This document shows positions 50,894-59,117 of a stretch of 64,000 bases of DNA, piece by piece; the first letter of the stretch is position 1, and the number at the start of each line of letters is the position of its first letter. The notes below the pieces were generated by a model. The model was not told the DNA's origin. It saw only the letters and a list, made by a program, of their open reading frames with translations, and ran no database searches. The translations under genes were made by a program, and so were the position numbers. Source of the stretch: Streptomyces violaceoruber (GTDB taxonomy: Bacteria; Actinomycetota; Actinomycetes; Streptomycetales; Streptomycetaceae); contig NZ_CP137734.1 in NCBI RefSeq assembly GCF_033406955.1, forward strand, positions 3,596,001 through 3,660,000. Direction: 5' to 3'.

Positions 50894-51451
50894 ATGACCG
50901 GCAGCACCCGCGGCCCCAACGACCCCCTGCGCCGCGAACGCATCCTCGACGCCGCGCTCGACGTCGTCGCCGAGCACGGCGCCATCAAGGTGACCTTCCG
51001 CAGGATCGCCGAAGCGGCGGGTGTTCCGTTGGGGTCACTGACCTACTACTTCGACGACATGCAGCACCTGCTGACCGACGCCTTCACCCGGCTCGCCGAG
51101 ACCGTCTCCACGCGCTACGGCGCCCTCCTGGAGGCCGCACAGACCCGCCAGGAGGCCGAGGAAGCGGTCGTCGAGATCGTCTGCGGCAAGGTCTGGGGCA
51201 CCGACCGCAACCTCCTGCTCAGCTACGAGCTCTACGCCTTCGCCACCCGCCATCCCGAGGTGCGCGCCGTCATGCGCTCCTGGATGCGAGCCAGCCGGTC
51301 CTCCCTGGCCAGGCACTTCGACCCGCTCACCGCACGCGCCCTCGACGCCCTGATCGAGGGCTTCTCCATCCACAACTCCGTCGACCTGAGCCCCACCGCC
51401 CGCGAGGACGTCGCCGCCGTCGTCAGCGCCGTCGTCGACCGGCACCGGTGA
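50894..51451 (+). CDS. TetR-family transcriptional regulator
   Basis: A 185-residue TetR protein: helix-turn-helix ILDAALDVVAEHGAIKVTFRRIAEAAGVPLGSLTYYF (in pieces) and a C-terminal ligand pocket with several aromatic residues. ATG 50894 with AAGGCGG about 8 nt upstream is preferred over ATG 50846. It most likely represses the divergent MFS gene. It is convergent with the DUF4406-like gene. Confidence 0.88.
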   Translation: MTGSTRGPNDPLRRERILDAALDVVAEHGAIKVTFRRIAEAAGVPLGSLTYYFDDMQHLLTDAFTRLAETVSTRYGALLEAAQTRQEAEEAVVEIVCGKVWGTDRNLLLSYELYAFATRHPEVRAVMRSWMRASRSSLARHFDPLTARALDALIEGFSIHNSVDLSPTAREDVAAVVSAVVDRHR

Positions 51452-51468
51452 ACAAGGGGGGTGCCCCG

Positions 51469-51882
51469 TCATGGACGGCCGGGCCGTTCCACGGCGTTGC
51501 CGGGGTCGACTTCCGGATGGGTGAAGCGCACGGGCTTGTCCAGTGACCGGGCGTAGGCGATCTCGGCTCGGGTGCTGTCTCCGACGTAGTCGCCGACCAC
51601 GAGCACCTCGTCCGCGAGCCGGATCTTCGCCCGGTGCAGCTCGTCCAGGCGTGCCTTCAGTGCCTCGGCCTCGACGGGATCGGACCAGAGCGCGTGCGGC
51701 GACTTCATGTCGCAGCCCGGCTTGACGACGATCCTTCCGGCCGTGGTCTCCCGCACGTCGGCCTCGGTCATCTCGGTCATGAAACGGGTGGAGCCGCAGA
51801 TCACGACGATGCGCGGGAGGCTCAGCCGCTTCTTCGCGTCGGCGAGCGCCTCCTCGGGGGCGGGCAGTCGCGGGTGTGACAC
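51469..51882 (-). CDS. DUF4406/nucleoside deoxyribosyltransferase-like protein
   Basis: A 137-residue protein. The IVVICGSTRF start, the LHRAKIRLADEVLVVGDYVGDSTRAEIAYAR core and the KPVRFTHPE end match the DUF4406-like branch of the nucleoside 2-deoxyribosyltransferase/TIR-related Rossmann fold, which often handles nucleosides or NAD-like molecules. GTG 51882 follows AGGAGGAACC, an excellent site; a longer upstream start is not needed. Biological role is unknown. Confidence 0.65.
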   Translation of the reverse strand: MSHPRLPAPEEALADAKKRLSLPRIVVICGSTRFMTEMTEADVRETTAGRIVVKPGCDMKSPHALWSDPVEAEALKARLDELHRAKIRLADEVLVVGDYVGDSTRAEIAYARSLDKPVRFTHPEVDPGNAVERPGRP

Positions 51883-51961
51883 CGGTTCCTCCTGGTGGGT
51901 GTTCGCGTGACCCGATGGTCTCTTGCGAGGGTGCACCACGGGCGGCCCTTACGATGAGCGC

Positions 51962-52366
51962 GTGACCAGGAGCACCGGATCAAGCAGCCGCCCGGCCGGG
52001 CGGCTGTTCGTGCTGCTGGTGCTGGCGGTGCTGGCCGGTGTGCTGGGCATGCACGGCCTCGCCCCCGGCGCGATGCCGCCGGGTCAGGCGGGTGCCGGTC
52101 ACGGGACGGTGATGACCGCGGCGGACGGCGTGCCGCACGCGGACGGGGGATGTACGCACACGGATGGCGGTTCGAGTCACCACCTCGATCATGCCGATGG
52201 GACGTGTGCGGCGGCCGGCACCGGTTCGGCGTACACGCCGCCCGCGCTGACCGGCGCCCTGCTGGACGCGCCCGCGGCCCCCGCGCCCGCCGGGGCGTTC
52301 CCGGGGGCGCCGCACGACGGCCGGGCTCCGCCCGACCTCGCCGAGTTGCAGCTCCTGCGGATATAG
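51962..52366 (+). CDS. DUF6153 His-rich exported small protein
   Basis: A 134-residue protein with one hydrophobic segment (RLFVLLVLAVLAGVLGMHGL) followed by a His/Asp/Gly/Cys-rich outer region containing HADGGCTHTDGG and SSHHLDHADGTC. The His and Cys clusters suggest metal binding. Starts at GTG 51962, 6 nt after TACGAT, indicating leaderless transcription. It lies 121 bp upstream of a DUF305 gene in the same direction, a recurrent pairing, and both are probably metal-linked. Confidence 0.75.
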   Translation: MTRSTGSSSRPAGRLFVLLVLAVLAGVLGMHGLAPGAMPPGQAGAGHGTVMTAADGVPHADGGCTHTDGGSSHHLDHADGTCAAAGTGSAYTPPALTGALLDAPAAPAPAGAFPGAPHDGRAPPDLAELQLLRI

Positions 52367-52487
52367 AGCGGCCCGCCCGGCTCCCGTGCGTCCGGCCCTG
52401 CCGGTGCCGGGTGCCGTGCTTCCGCACGCTCTCCACCCGTTCCCACCGCGTGCCGCGCGACGGCGCGCGTCAAGGAGTTGCATCACC

Positions 52488-53162
52488 ATGATCCGCAAGC
52501 GTTCCCTCATGCGCCGCACAGCCGTCGTGGCCGCCGCAGGCGCGGCAGCACTGGTCCTGGCCGCCTGCGGCGGCAGCGGCGGCGGCGACGGCTCGGCCGG
52601 ACACGGCGGCCACGCCGCCACCGCACCCTCGTCCGCCCCGTCGTCGTCGGCGTCGGCATCGGCATCGGCGTCACAGGGGCAGCACAACGCCGCCGACGTC
52701 GCCTTCGCGAAGGGGATGATCCCCCACCACCGCCAGGCCGTCGAGATGGCCGACCTCGCGCCCGGCCGGGCGCGGTCGGCCGAGGTGAAGAAGCTCGCCG
52801 CCGACATCAAGAAGGCCCAGGACCCGGAGATCAGGACGCTCTCCGGCTGGCTGACCTCGTGGGGCGAGGACGTGCCCGCCGAGGGTGCCATGGACCACTC
52901 CACGCACGACATGAGCGGCATGGGCGGCATGGGCGGCATGATGACGGCCGAGGAGATGACCGGGCTCGAGAACGCCTCGGGCAAGGCCTTCGACACCGCG
53001 TTCACCGAGCTGATGATCAAGCATCACGAAGGCGCAGTCGAGATGGCGAGGACCGAGCAGGCCGACGGCGCCCACGGACCGGCGAGGAAGATGGCCGGAG
53101 AGATCATCGACTCGCAGAGCGCGGAGATCGAGCAGATGAACGCACTGCTCGGCAAGGACTGA
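52488..53162 (+). CDS. DUF305 lipoprotein with metal-binding motifs
   Basis: A 224-residue lipoprotein with lipobox VLAACGG. The DUF305 core contains two paired-His helices, MIPHHRQAVEMA and MIKHHEGAVEMAR. Between them is a Met/His-rich stretch, HSTHDMSGMGGMGGMM, like copper-binding segments. It is probably a cell-surface copper or other metal binding protein. AAGGAG precedes ATG 52488, and a long hairpin terminates it. It may function with the upstream DUF6153 protein. Confidence 0.88.
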   Translation: MIRKRSLMRRTAVVAAAGAAALVLAACGGSGGGDGSAGHGGHAATAPSSAPSSSASASASASQGQHNAADVAFAKGMIPHHRQAVEMADLAPGRARSAEVKKLAADIKKAQDPEIRTLSGWLTSWGEDVPAEGAMDHSTHDMSGMGGMGGMMTAEEMTGLENASGKAFDTAFTELMIKHHEGAVEMARTEQADGAHGPARKMAGEIIDSQSAEIEQMNALLGKD

Positions 53163-53168
53163 CCGCAC

Positions 53169-53217
53169 CGCGCCGGTGCGGGCGGGCGCGCCGAAGGCGT
53201 CGGCCCGCACCGGCGCG
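53169..53217 (+). terminator. Hairpin terminator after the DUF305 gene
   Basis: Perfect 15-bp arms CGCGCCGGTGCGGGC (53169-53183) and GCCCGCACCGGCGCG (53203-53217) enclose a 19-nt loop, 6 bp after the stop. Three GGGCTCCC-like direct repeats follow at about 53241-53272. The 237-bp gap to the DUF389 gene contains no further gene. Confidence 0.7.
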
Positions 53218-53399
53218 CACCCGCCCGGGGATCCGTCTCACGGGCTCCCGGGCTCCCGGGCGCTCCCGGGCTCACGCTCCGCGCCGTCCCTCGCCCACCA
53301 GCCCGGTCTCGTGAACCGGGCAGTCAGACCCGGGTATGACCCCGCCGGTGGATCGTGTTCCTGCCGGGGGGCGAGGGGCCGGCTCACGATACTGAGGGC

Positions 53400-54401
53400 A
53401 TGCCCGGCCAACTCCGCGCCACGGTCCTGCCGGACCGGCAACGCCGTTCCCTGGAAGAACTCCAGCAGGACCTCGATCTCTCGTCCGGGGACAGCCGGTC
53501 GAAGCAGTCGGCGTTCTGGACCATGCTCACGCTCTCCGCGGTCATCGCCGCGTGCGGCATCCTGACGGACTCCACTGCCACCGTCATCGGCGCGATGATC
53601 ATCGCTCCGCTCTCCACGCCCATCATGGGCATCGCCCTCGGGGCCGTGCAGCGGCGCCGTACCACCGCCGCGGCCTTCGTGGCCCTCGGATGCCTGCTGG
53701 TGATCCTGGTCGGGGCGGTGGCCTCCCTGGTGGTGCCCCAGTCCTACGACCTGCTGACCAACGGCCAGATCGCGGGCCGGACCTCACCGGGACTGCTGGA
53801 CCTGATCTCCGCCCTGGCCACGGGCTTCGCCGGTGCCGTGGCGCTGGCCCGCAAGGACGTCGCCGCCGTGCTGCCCGGGGTGGCCATCGCGATCTCGCTC
53901 GTGCCGCCCCTGGTGGTCACCGGCGTCTGCGCCGGCCAGGCGGCGTGGTGGCTCGCGCTGGGCGCGCTGGTGCTGTTCCTGTCCAACCTCTTCGCCCTCG
54001 TCTTCGCCGGGATGATCGTCTTCACCGTCCTCGCCTACGCCCGGACCGGGGCCCACCGAGCCCACCGCGGACCACGCCGCGCCCACGTCATGCTGGGGCT
54101 GCTGTTCACGGCCGTCCTGCTCCCCCTGGGCGCCAACACGGTCGCCACCGTGCTGCTCAACACCTGGACCCTCAGGGCCGAGAGCGCCGCCGAGCGCTGG
54201 CTCACGGACAGCCCCGGCGCGACGGTCACCAGCGTCGACGCGCAGTCCAGAACCCTGTACATCCACGTCCGCGGCCCCGACGAACTGCCCCCGATCCAAG
54301 CCCTGCTGAGCGACCTGGAGGGCCAGATCCCCGACGGCGTCCCCATCGTGGTCGACACCACCCGCGGCCGGCAGATCACGGCCGGGAGGGTCGGCGGGTG
54401 A
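53400..54401 (+). CDS. DUF389 multi-pass membrane protein
   Basis: A 333-residue protein with about six to eight hydrophobic helices, including the DUF389 signature TATVIGAMIIAPLSTPIMGIALG in parts, and an outer or cytoplasmic C-terminal domain with an Arg/Asp-rich RTLYIHVRGPDELPP segment. Function of the family is unknown; it is sometimes linked to ion or osmotic stress. GATACT (53388-53393) stands 6 nt before ATG 53400, so the mRNA is probably leaderless. Confidence 0.85.
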   Translation: MPGQLRATVLPDRQRRSLEELQQDLDLSSGDSRSKQSAFWTMLTLSAVIAACGILTDSTATVIGAMIIAPLSTPIMGIALGAVQRRRTTAAAFVALGCLLVILVGAVASLVVPQSYDLLTNGQIAGRTSPGLLDLISALATGFAGAVALARKDVAAVLPGVAIAISLVPPLVVTGVCAGQAAWWLALGALVLFLSNLFALVFAGMIVFTVLAYARTGAHRAHRGPRRAHVMLGLLFTAVLLPLGANTVATVLLNTWTLRAESAAERWLTDSPGATVTSVDAQSRTLYIHVRGPDELPPIQALLSDLEGQIPDGVPIVVDTTRGRQITAGRVGG

Positions 54402-54456
54402 CGCCCCCGGCGGAATCCCTCTTGCCGGGGCCGAAGGCAGCCGCCCAGGTGTCCGG

Positions 54457-56043
54457 TCACTGCCGGTTCAGGGTGCGGGACAGACCCGCGGTGACCGTCG
54501 TGGCGAGGATCCAGCCCGCCGTGATCAGGGCGTAGGACAGCCACTGGCCGGGGCCCCGGGGGGCGTAGGCGGGCTCCTGGCCGAAGGTGATGATCGGGAC
54601 GAGGAGGTCGAGGGTGTAGAAGACGGCGTTGAAGGGCGGGGCCTTGGCCGCTTCGAGGGGGGCCGGGGTGTGCTGGGCGAAGTAGAGGGCTCCGCAGGCC
54701 AGAAGGGCCAGGAGCCACAGGCCGGCGCGCAGCGGGCGGTAGCCGTAGCCGACGGAGACGTCCTGGACGTGGCCCCACAGACGGGTGTGCGGGGGGAGGG
54801 TGGCACGGCGGTGGCGCTGCTTGGCCAGCAGGACCGTGCGGGCCTCGTCCTCGTGGCCCAGCCGCCGGTAGGCCGCCGCCAGTTGCTCGTACGGCTGGGG
54901 GAAGTAGTCGCCGGTCGTGCGGCGGATCCAGCGGACCCGCTGCGCGGCGGGGAGCGGGAACGCGAGGGCCTCGTACGTCGCGTCGGCCAGGCGCAGGTCG
55001 GTGGGCCAGGTCTCCCGGGCGTCGTACAGCGTGCCCAGCCGGGCGTTGCGGGCGTCCACCACCGCGTCGATCGGCCGGCGGGTGCGCAGGTCGGTCTCCC
55101 GGGCCTGGGTCGCCCGGAGGGACAGGGCGGTGCCGTCCTTGTGGGTCAGTTCGGCGTCGCGGAAGCTCAGTTCCGTGCCGACGCGGGTGCCGTCGAGCTT
55201 CACCGCGCCGTCGACCGTGAGCCCGAGGCCCAGGTCGAAGTTGCGGCCGACCGTGACGTCCACCGCCTCCAGGGCGATGTCGCCCGGGTTGCTCAGCCGG
55301 GCCCCGCAGAATCCGATGGCCGCCGCGACGGTGGCGCCGGAGAGGATGATCCGGCCCTCCGCGCTGAAGCCGGGGTGGCAGGTGAAGTCCTCGGCGACAC
55401 GGATGTGGTAGGCGTCCAGGGCGTGGCCGCCGGGGGCCCTGAGCGTGGCGCCCTCCAGGTCGAACTCGCCCTCTATGGAGGCGCCGGAGAGCCGGAACGT
55501 CCCCTCGACGGCCAGGTCCGCGCACAGCGCGTCGCCGCCCACGTGGGCGTGGACGGCCGGTATGGCCTCCCCGGCGGGGTGGCGGACCACCGTGCCGCGC
55601 AGGTCCAGGTCGCCGTTGACCTGGGTGCGGGTGAGGACCAGGGGGCCCGTCAGGGTGCAGTGGGAGACGACCAGCCTCCCGTCGATCTGCGCCGTGTCGG
55701 CCAGGAGCCCGGGCAGGACGCACCCCGTCAGGGCCAGCTCACGGGTCCGGGCTCCCTGGAGCAACGGCGCTTCGTCGAAACGGCAGTCGGTGAGGCGAAC
55801 CGGTACGGCGACCTCCGTGAAACCGATGTCCAGGCGGCCCGTGAGGCGCGCGCCGGTGAGCCGGAGGGCGGGGCGGTCGCCGGGGTCGTGGTCGGGGTTG
55901 GCGCCCAGCAGCAGGGCCGCCACGACCTCGGACCGGACCACCGGGTCGGAGGGTGAGGGGCCGTCCCGGAGGTCGACGGGGCGGCCCGTCGGGAAGGCGT
56001 CCCACAACCGGCGTTCTTGGGCGTTGAGTTCGTCGAGGCGCAC
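54457..56043 (-). CDS. Membrane protein with right-handed beta-helix-like repeat domain
   Basis: A 528-residue protein. Residues of about 50-340 form a repeated pattern of alternating hydrophobic residues (ALRLTGARLTGRLDIG, LVVSHCTLTGPLVL, FRLSGASIEGEFDLEGA) like pentapeptide or beta-helix proteins. Two membrane helices near the C-terminus (ALLACGALYFAQ and LITAGWILATTVTAGL) anchor it. Similar proteins have been labelled membrane-associated oxidoreductases without visible cofactor motifs; I see none. GTG 56043 has only a weak site. Role unknown, possibly a surface scaffold or sensor. Confidence 0.7.
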   Translation of the reverse strand: MRLDELNAQERRLWDAFPTGRPVDLRDGPSPSDPVVRSEVVAALLLGANPDHDPGDRPALRLTGARLTGRLDIGFTEVAVPVRLTDCRFDEAPLLQGARTRELALTGCVLPGLLADTAQIDGRLVVSHCTLTGPLVLTRTQVNGDLDLRGTVVRHPAGEAIPAVHAHVGGDALCADLAVEGTFRLSGASIEGEFDLEGATLRAPGGHALDAYHIRVAEDFTCHPGFSAEGRIILSGATVAAAIGFCGARLSNPGDIALEAVDVTVGRNFDLGLGLTVDGAVKLDGTRVGTELSFRDAELTHKDGTALSLRATQARETDLRTRRPIDAVVDARNARLGTLYDARETWPTDLRLADATYEALAFPLPAAQRVRWIRRTTGDYFPQPYEQLAAAYRRLGHEDEARTVLLAKQRHRRATLPPHTRLWGHVQDVSVGYGYRPLRAGLWLLALLACGALYFAQHTPAPLEAAKAPPFNAVFYTLDLLVPIITFGQEPAYAPRGPGQWLSYALITAGWILATTVTAGLSRTLNRQ

Positions 56044-56103
56044 GAGTGACGATCTTCCCGGGGCATCAGCGTGCCGGACAAGCCGTTCCGTCGCCGCGGT
56101 CCC

Positions 56104-56667
56104 TCAGGCCGAACCGCGTCCCCCGCGCCCCAGGCGGAGGGCGGAGACCAGGAAGAAGACGCCGCCGAGGAAGGCGTAGCCCGCGAGGCTGCTCAGCGAG
56201 GGGTCCTCGGCGCCGGCCTGCGAGACGAACGAGAGTCCGGCGAGCGTGGAGATGGCACCGCTGACGATCATCGGCCACTGCCCGCCCAGCCGGCGGCGGA
56301 CGGCGCCCGCGACGAGCTGGACGATTCCCGCGGTGACCGCCCACGCACCCCAGACCCGCAGGACGGCCGGGATGCCCGAGGTCGCGGCGAGGGCGAGGGC
56401 GAGGACGGTCAGGGAGCTGATCGCGATGTTCGCGTACAGGGGCGCGGCGGGGCCGCCGTTCGCCCTCGCCGACCGGACGTCGACGACCGCGGCCGCCACG
56501 TCGAACAGCGGGTAGACCAGCAGCAGTGCCGTGCTCAGCGGGCCCAGCGCGTCGGCGGTGGCGAAGACCAGGGCGGCCCACACGGCGGCGAACGCGAAGC
56601 GGAGGAAGTACAGCTTCCGGAGCGTGACGGGGACGCTGGCGGACGGTGCGACGACGACGGTGTCCAC
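56104..56667 (-). CDS. DUF308/HdeD-like membrane protein
   Basis: A 187-residue protein with about six hydrophobic helices arranged as a DUF308 repeat (LYFLRFAFAAVWAALVFA, LLLVYPLFDVAAAVVDV, ISSLTVLALALAATSGIP and others). Related proteins respond to acid or other stress in enterobacteria. GTG 56667 follows AAAGG. It is divergent from a TetR gene with a 19-bp inverted repeat pair in the promoter region, so it is the likely target of that regulator. Confidence 0.75.
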   Translation of the reverse strand: MDTVVVAPSASVPVTLRKLYFLRFAFAAVWAALVFATADALGPLSTALLLVYPLFDVAAAVVDVRSARANGGPAAPLYANIAISSLTVLALALAATSGIPAVLRVWGAWAVTAGIVQLVAGAVRRRLGGQWPMIVSGAISTLAGLSFVSQAGAEDPSLSSLAGYAFLGGVFFLVSALRLGRGGRGSA

Positions 56668-56733
56668 GGTGAGTGCCTTTCGGTGCGGCGGTGGGAGAGG
56701 CGAGACGGAACGCTCGGGCGAGGCGGAGCAACC

Positions 56734-56757
56734 GAGCATTCGAGCATCCGAGCACTC
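56734..56757. repeat. Three tandem 8-bp repeats in the DUF308/TetR promoter
   Basis: GAGCATTC, GAGCATCC and GAGCACTC run head to tail (56734-56757), just beside the TetR operators. They may be additional half sites or simple slippage repeats. Confidence 0.5.
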
Positions 56758-56760
56758 GAT

Positions 56761-56834
56761 GAGGTAGAACGTTCGGTCTCGTCATGCAGTCAACGGCTTC
56801 CCGCCTCCGCTGTCAAGACCGAACGTTCTACCTC
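56761..56834. promoter_or_regulatory. Double operator: 19-bp perfect inverted repeat with GAACGTTC cores
   Basis: GAGGTAGAACGTTCGGTCT (56761-56779) and its exact complement (56816-56834) are separated by 36 nt. Each arm contains the 8-bp palindrome GAACGTTC (56767-56774 and 56821-56828), 54 bp apart. This is the layout of two TetR dimer sites able to repress both divergent genes and possibly loop the DNA. Confidence 0.75.
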
Positions 56835-56856
56835 GCCACCTTGATACGGTGGACCC

Positions 56857-57459
56857 ATGAGCCCGAGCACGGAAGCCGCCGCCCGCACCCCCTCCGAAGC
56901 GCGAGCCCGGCTGCTCGGCACCGCCACGAGGATCTTCTACGCCGAGGGCATCCACTCCGTCGGCATCGACCGGATCACCGCGGAGGCGCAGGTCACCCGC
57001 GCCACGCTGTACCGGCACTTCTCGGGCAAGGACGACCTGATCCTCGCCTACCTCGACCAGGCCGACCGGGGCATCCGGGCGCAGGTGACCGCGGCCAGGG
57101 GCAGCAGTCCGGCTGCCGACGGGCAGGTCCGGGCCGTCGCGCGGTCCATCGTGGACGGGATCCGCTCCCCCGGTTTCCGCGGCTGCGCCTTCCTCAACGC
57201 CGTGGCCGAGTACCCGGACCCGGCCCACCCCGTGCACCGGGCCGTGCTGGCCCACCGGCAGTGGTTCCTGGACACCGTCACGGAGCTGCTCGCGCAGGTC
57301 GGGGACGGTGACGGCGTCGCCGCCGGGCGGCACCTCGTCATGCTCCGGGACGGTGCGATGGCGGCCGGGTGCCTCTTCGACCCCGAGCTGGTCTCCGAGA
57401 CCTTCCTGCACGGCGTGGAAGGGGTCCTGAGGGACGTCTCGGAAAAAACTTCCGCCTGA
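56857..57459 (+). CDS. TetR-family transcriptional regulator
   Basis: A 200-residue TetR protein with helix-turn-helix LLGTATRIFYAEGIHSVGIDRITAEAQVTRATLYRHF (in pieces) and a C-terminal domain with one Cys-rich spot (RGCAFLNAV). TACGGT stands 6 nt before ATG 56857, indicating leaderless transcription, and a GAACGTTC operator overlaps the -35 position. It should repress itself and the divergent DUF308 gene. Confidence 0.9.
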   Translation: MSPSTEAAARTPSEARARLLGTATRIFYAEGIHSVGIDRITAEAQVTRATLYRHFSGKDDLILAYLDQADRGIRAQVTAARGSSPAADGQVRAVARSIVDGIRSPGFRGCAFLNAVAEYPDPAHPVHRAVLAHRQWFLDTVTELLAQVGDGDGVAAGRHLVMLRDGAMAAGCLFDPELVSETFLHGVEGVLRDVSEKTSA

Positions 57460-57549
57460 TTCTCCCGCCGTGTCGAGAACGCGCGTCCGGCTCCGTCCCA
57501 GGGGTGAAGGCGGCCACAATGGGCCGCACCAGCACCGAGGAGACCCATC

Positions 57550-57957
57550 ATGGCCAAGTACCTGCTGCTCAAGCACTACCGAGGCGCCCCGGAACCGGTC
57601 AACTCCGCGCCCATGGACCAGTGGACGCCCGAGGAGATCTCGGCCCACATGCGGTACATGCAGGACTTCGCGGACCGGCTCGAGAAGAGCGGCGAGTTCG
57701 TCGACGGTCAGGCGCTCGCCCCCGAGGGGACGTGGGTCCGGTACGACGGCGAGGGGAAGCCGCCGGTCACCGACGGGCCGTTCGCCGAGACCAAGGACCT
57801 CATCGCCGGCTGGATGGTGATCGACGTCGACAGCTACGAGCGCGCCGTCGAGCTGGCCGGGGAGCTGTCCGCCGCCCCCGGTGCGGGCGGGAGGCCGATC
57901 CACGAGTGGCTGGAGCTGCGTCCGTTCCTGACCGCCTCCCCGAACGTCACGGACTGA
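57550..57957 (+). CDS. YCII/DGPF-domain protein
   Basis: A 135-residue YciI-like protein with the DGPF motif in TDGPFAETKDLIAGW and the typical start MAKYLLLKHYRG. Ribosome site AGGAG precedes the ATG. It is immediately followed, 8 bp away, by an ECF sigma gene. DGPF proteins encoded with ECF42 sigma factors are a recognised pair, in which the DGPF genes are targets of the sigma factor. Confidence 0.9.
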   Translation: MAKYLLLKHYRGAPEPVNSAPMDQWTPEEISAHMRYMQDFADRLEKSGEFVDGQALAPEGTWVRYDGEGKPPVTDGPFAETKDLIAGWMVIDVDSYERAVELAGELSAAPGAGGRPIHEWLELRPFLTASPNVTD

Positions 57958-57965
57958 CCCCGCCG

Positions 57966-59117
57966 ATGGACGAGGCCCTGGTCAGGAGCCTCACGCCCGG
58001 CGTGCTGACCGTCCTCGTCCGCCGCGGAGCCGACTTCGCGGCGGCCGAGGACGCGGTCCAGGACGCGCTGGTCGAGGCGGTCCGCGGGTGGCCGGCCGAT
58101 CCGCCGCGGGATCCGAAGGGGTGGCTGGTCACCGTGGCCTGGCGGCGGTTCCTCGACGCGGCCCGCGCCGACACCGCCCGCCGGCGGCGCGAGGACCGGG
58201 TCGATGAGGAACCGGTGCCCGGGCCGGCCCCGGACGTGGACGACACGCTCCAGCTCTACTTCCTGTGCGCGCATCCGTCCCTGACGCCGTCCGCCGCGGT
58301 CGCGCTCACGCTGCGCGCCGTCGGCGGGCTGACCACCCGGCAGATCGCCCGGGCCTACCTGGTGCCCGAGGCGACCATGGCGCAGCGGATCAGCCGGGCC
58401 AAGCGCACCGTGTCCGGTGTCCGGTTCGACCGGCCCGGTGACGTCGCCACCGTGCTGCGCGTCCTCTACCTCGTCTTCAACGAGGGCTACTCCGGTGACG
58501 TGGACCTCGCCGCCGAGGCCGTCCGGCTCACCCGGCAGCTCGCGGCCTCGGTCGACCACCCGGAGGTGGCCGGGCTGCTGGCGCTGATGCTGCTCCACCA
58601 CGCGCGGCGGTCGGCCCGGACCGCGCCTGACGGGAGTCTGGTGCCGCTCGCCGAACAGGACCGCGGCCGGTGGGACACCGCGTCGATCGCGGAGGGCGTA
58701 CGGATCCTTCAGGCGGCGCTCGCCCGGGACCGGCTGGGCGAGTTCCAGGCCCAGGCCGCCATCGCCGCCCTGCACGCCGACGCGCCGACCGCCGGGGAGA
58801 CCGACTGGCCGCAGATCGTGGAGTGGTACGACGAGCTGGCGCGCCTGACCGACAACCCCGTCGTCCGGCTCAACCGCGCGGTCGCCGTCGGGGAGGCCGA
58901 CGGGCCGCGCGCCGGACTGGCGGCGCTCGCGGAGCTGGACGGCACGCTGCCCCGCCACACCGCGGTGGCGGCGTACCTGCACGAGCGCGACGGCGACGTG
59001 GACACGGCCGCGCGGCTGTACGCCGAGGCGGCCCTCAAGGCACCCGCGCTCGCCGAGCGCGACCATCTGACCCGCCAGGCGGCCCGCCTCAACTCCCGTC
59101 GCCGTGGGCGCCGGTGA
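57966..59117 (+). CDS. ECF42-type RNA polymerase sigma factor with C-terminal extension
   Basis: A 383-residue sigma factor. Residues of about 1-75 hold region 2 (AAAEDAVQDALVEAV, GWLVTVAWRRFLDAARA) and about 105-160 region 4 (LTTRQIARAYLVPEATMAQRISRAKR). The remaining 220 residues are a helical, TPR-like extension that in ECF42 proteins replaces an anti-sigma factor for control. LVFNEGYSGD and the YCII neighbour support the assignment. No anti-sigma gene is adjacent. The 3' end overlaps the convergent MFS gene by 29 bp. Confidence 0.9.
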   Translation: MDEALVRSLTPGVLTVLVRRGADFAAAEDAVQDALVEAVRGWPADPPRDPKGWLVTVAWRRFLDAARADTARRRREDRVDEEPVPGPAPDVDDTLQLYFLCAHPSLTPSAAVALTLRAVGGLTTRQIARAYLVPEATMAQRISRAKRTVSGVRFDRPGDVATVLRVLYLVFNEGYSGDVDLAAEAVRLTRQLAASVDHPEVAGLLALMLLHHARRSARTAPDGSLVPLAEQDRGRWDTASIAEGVRILQAALARDRLGEFQAQAAIAALHADAPTAGETDWPQIVEWYDELARLTDNPVVRLNRAVAVGEADGPRAGLAALAELDGTLPRHTAVAAYLHERDGDVDTAARLYAEAALKAPALAERDHLTRQAARLNSRRRGRR

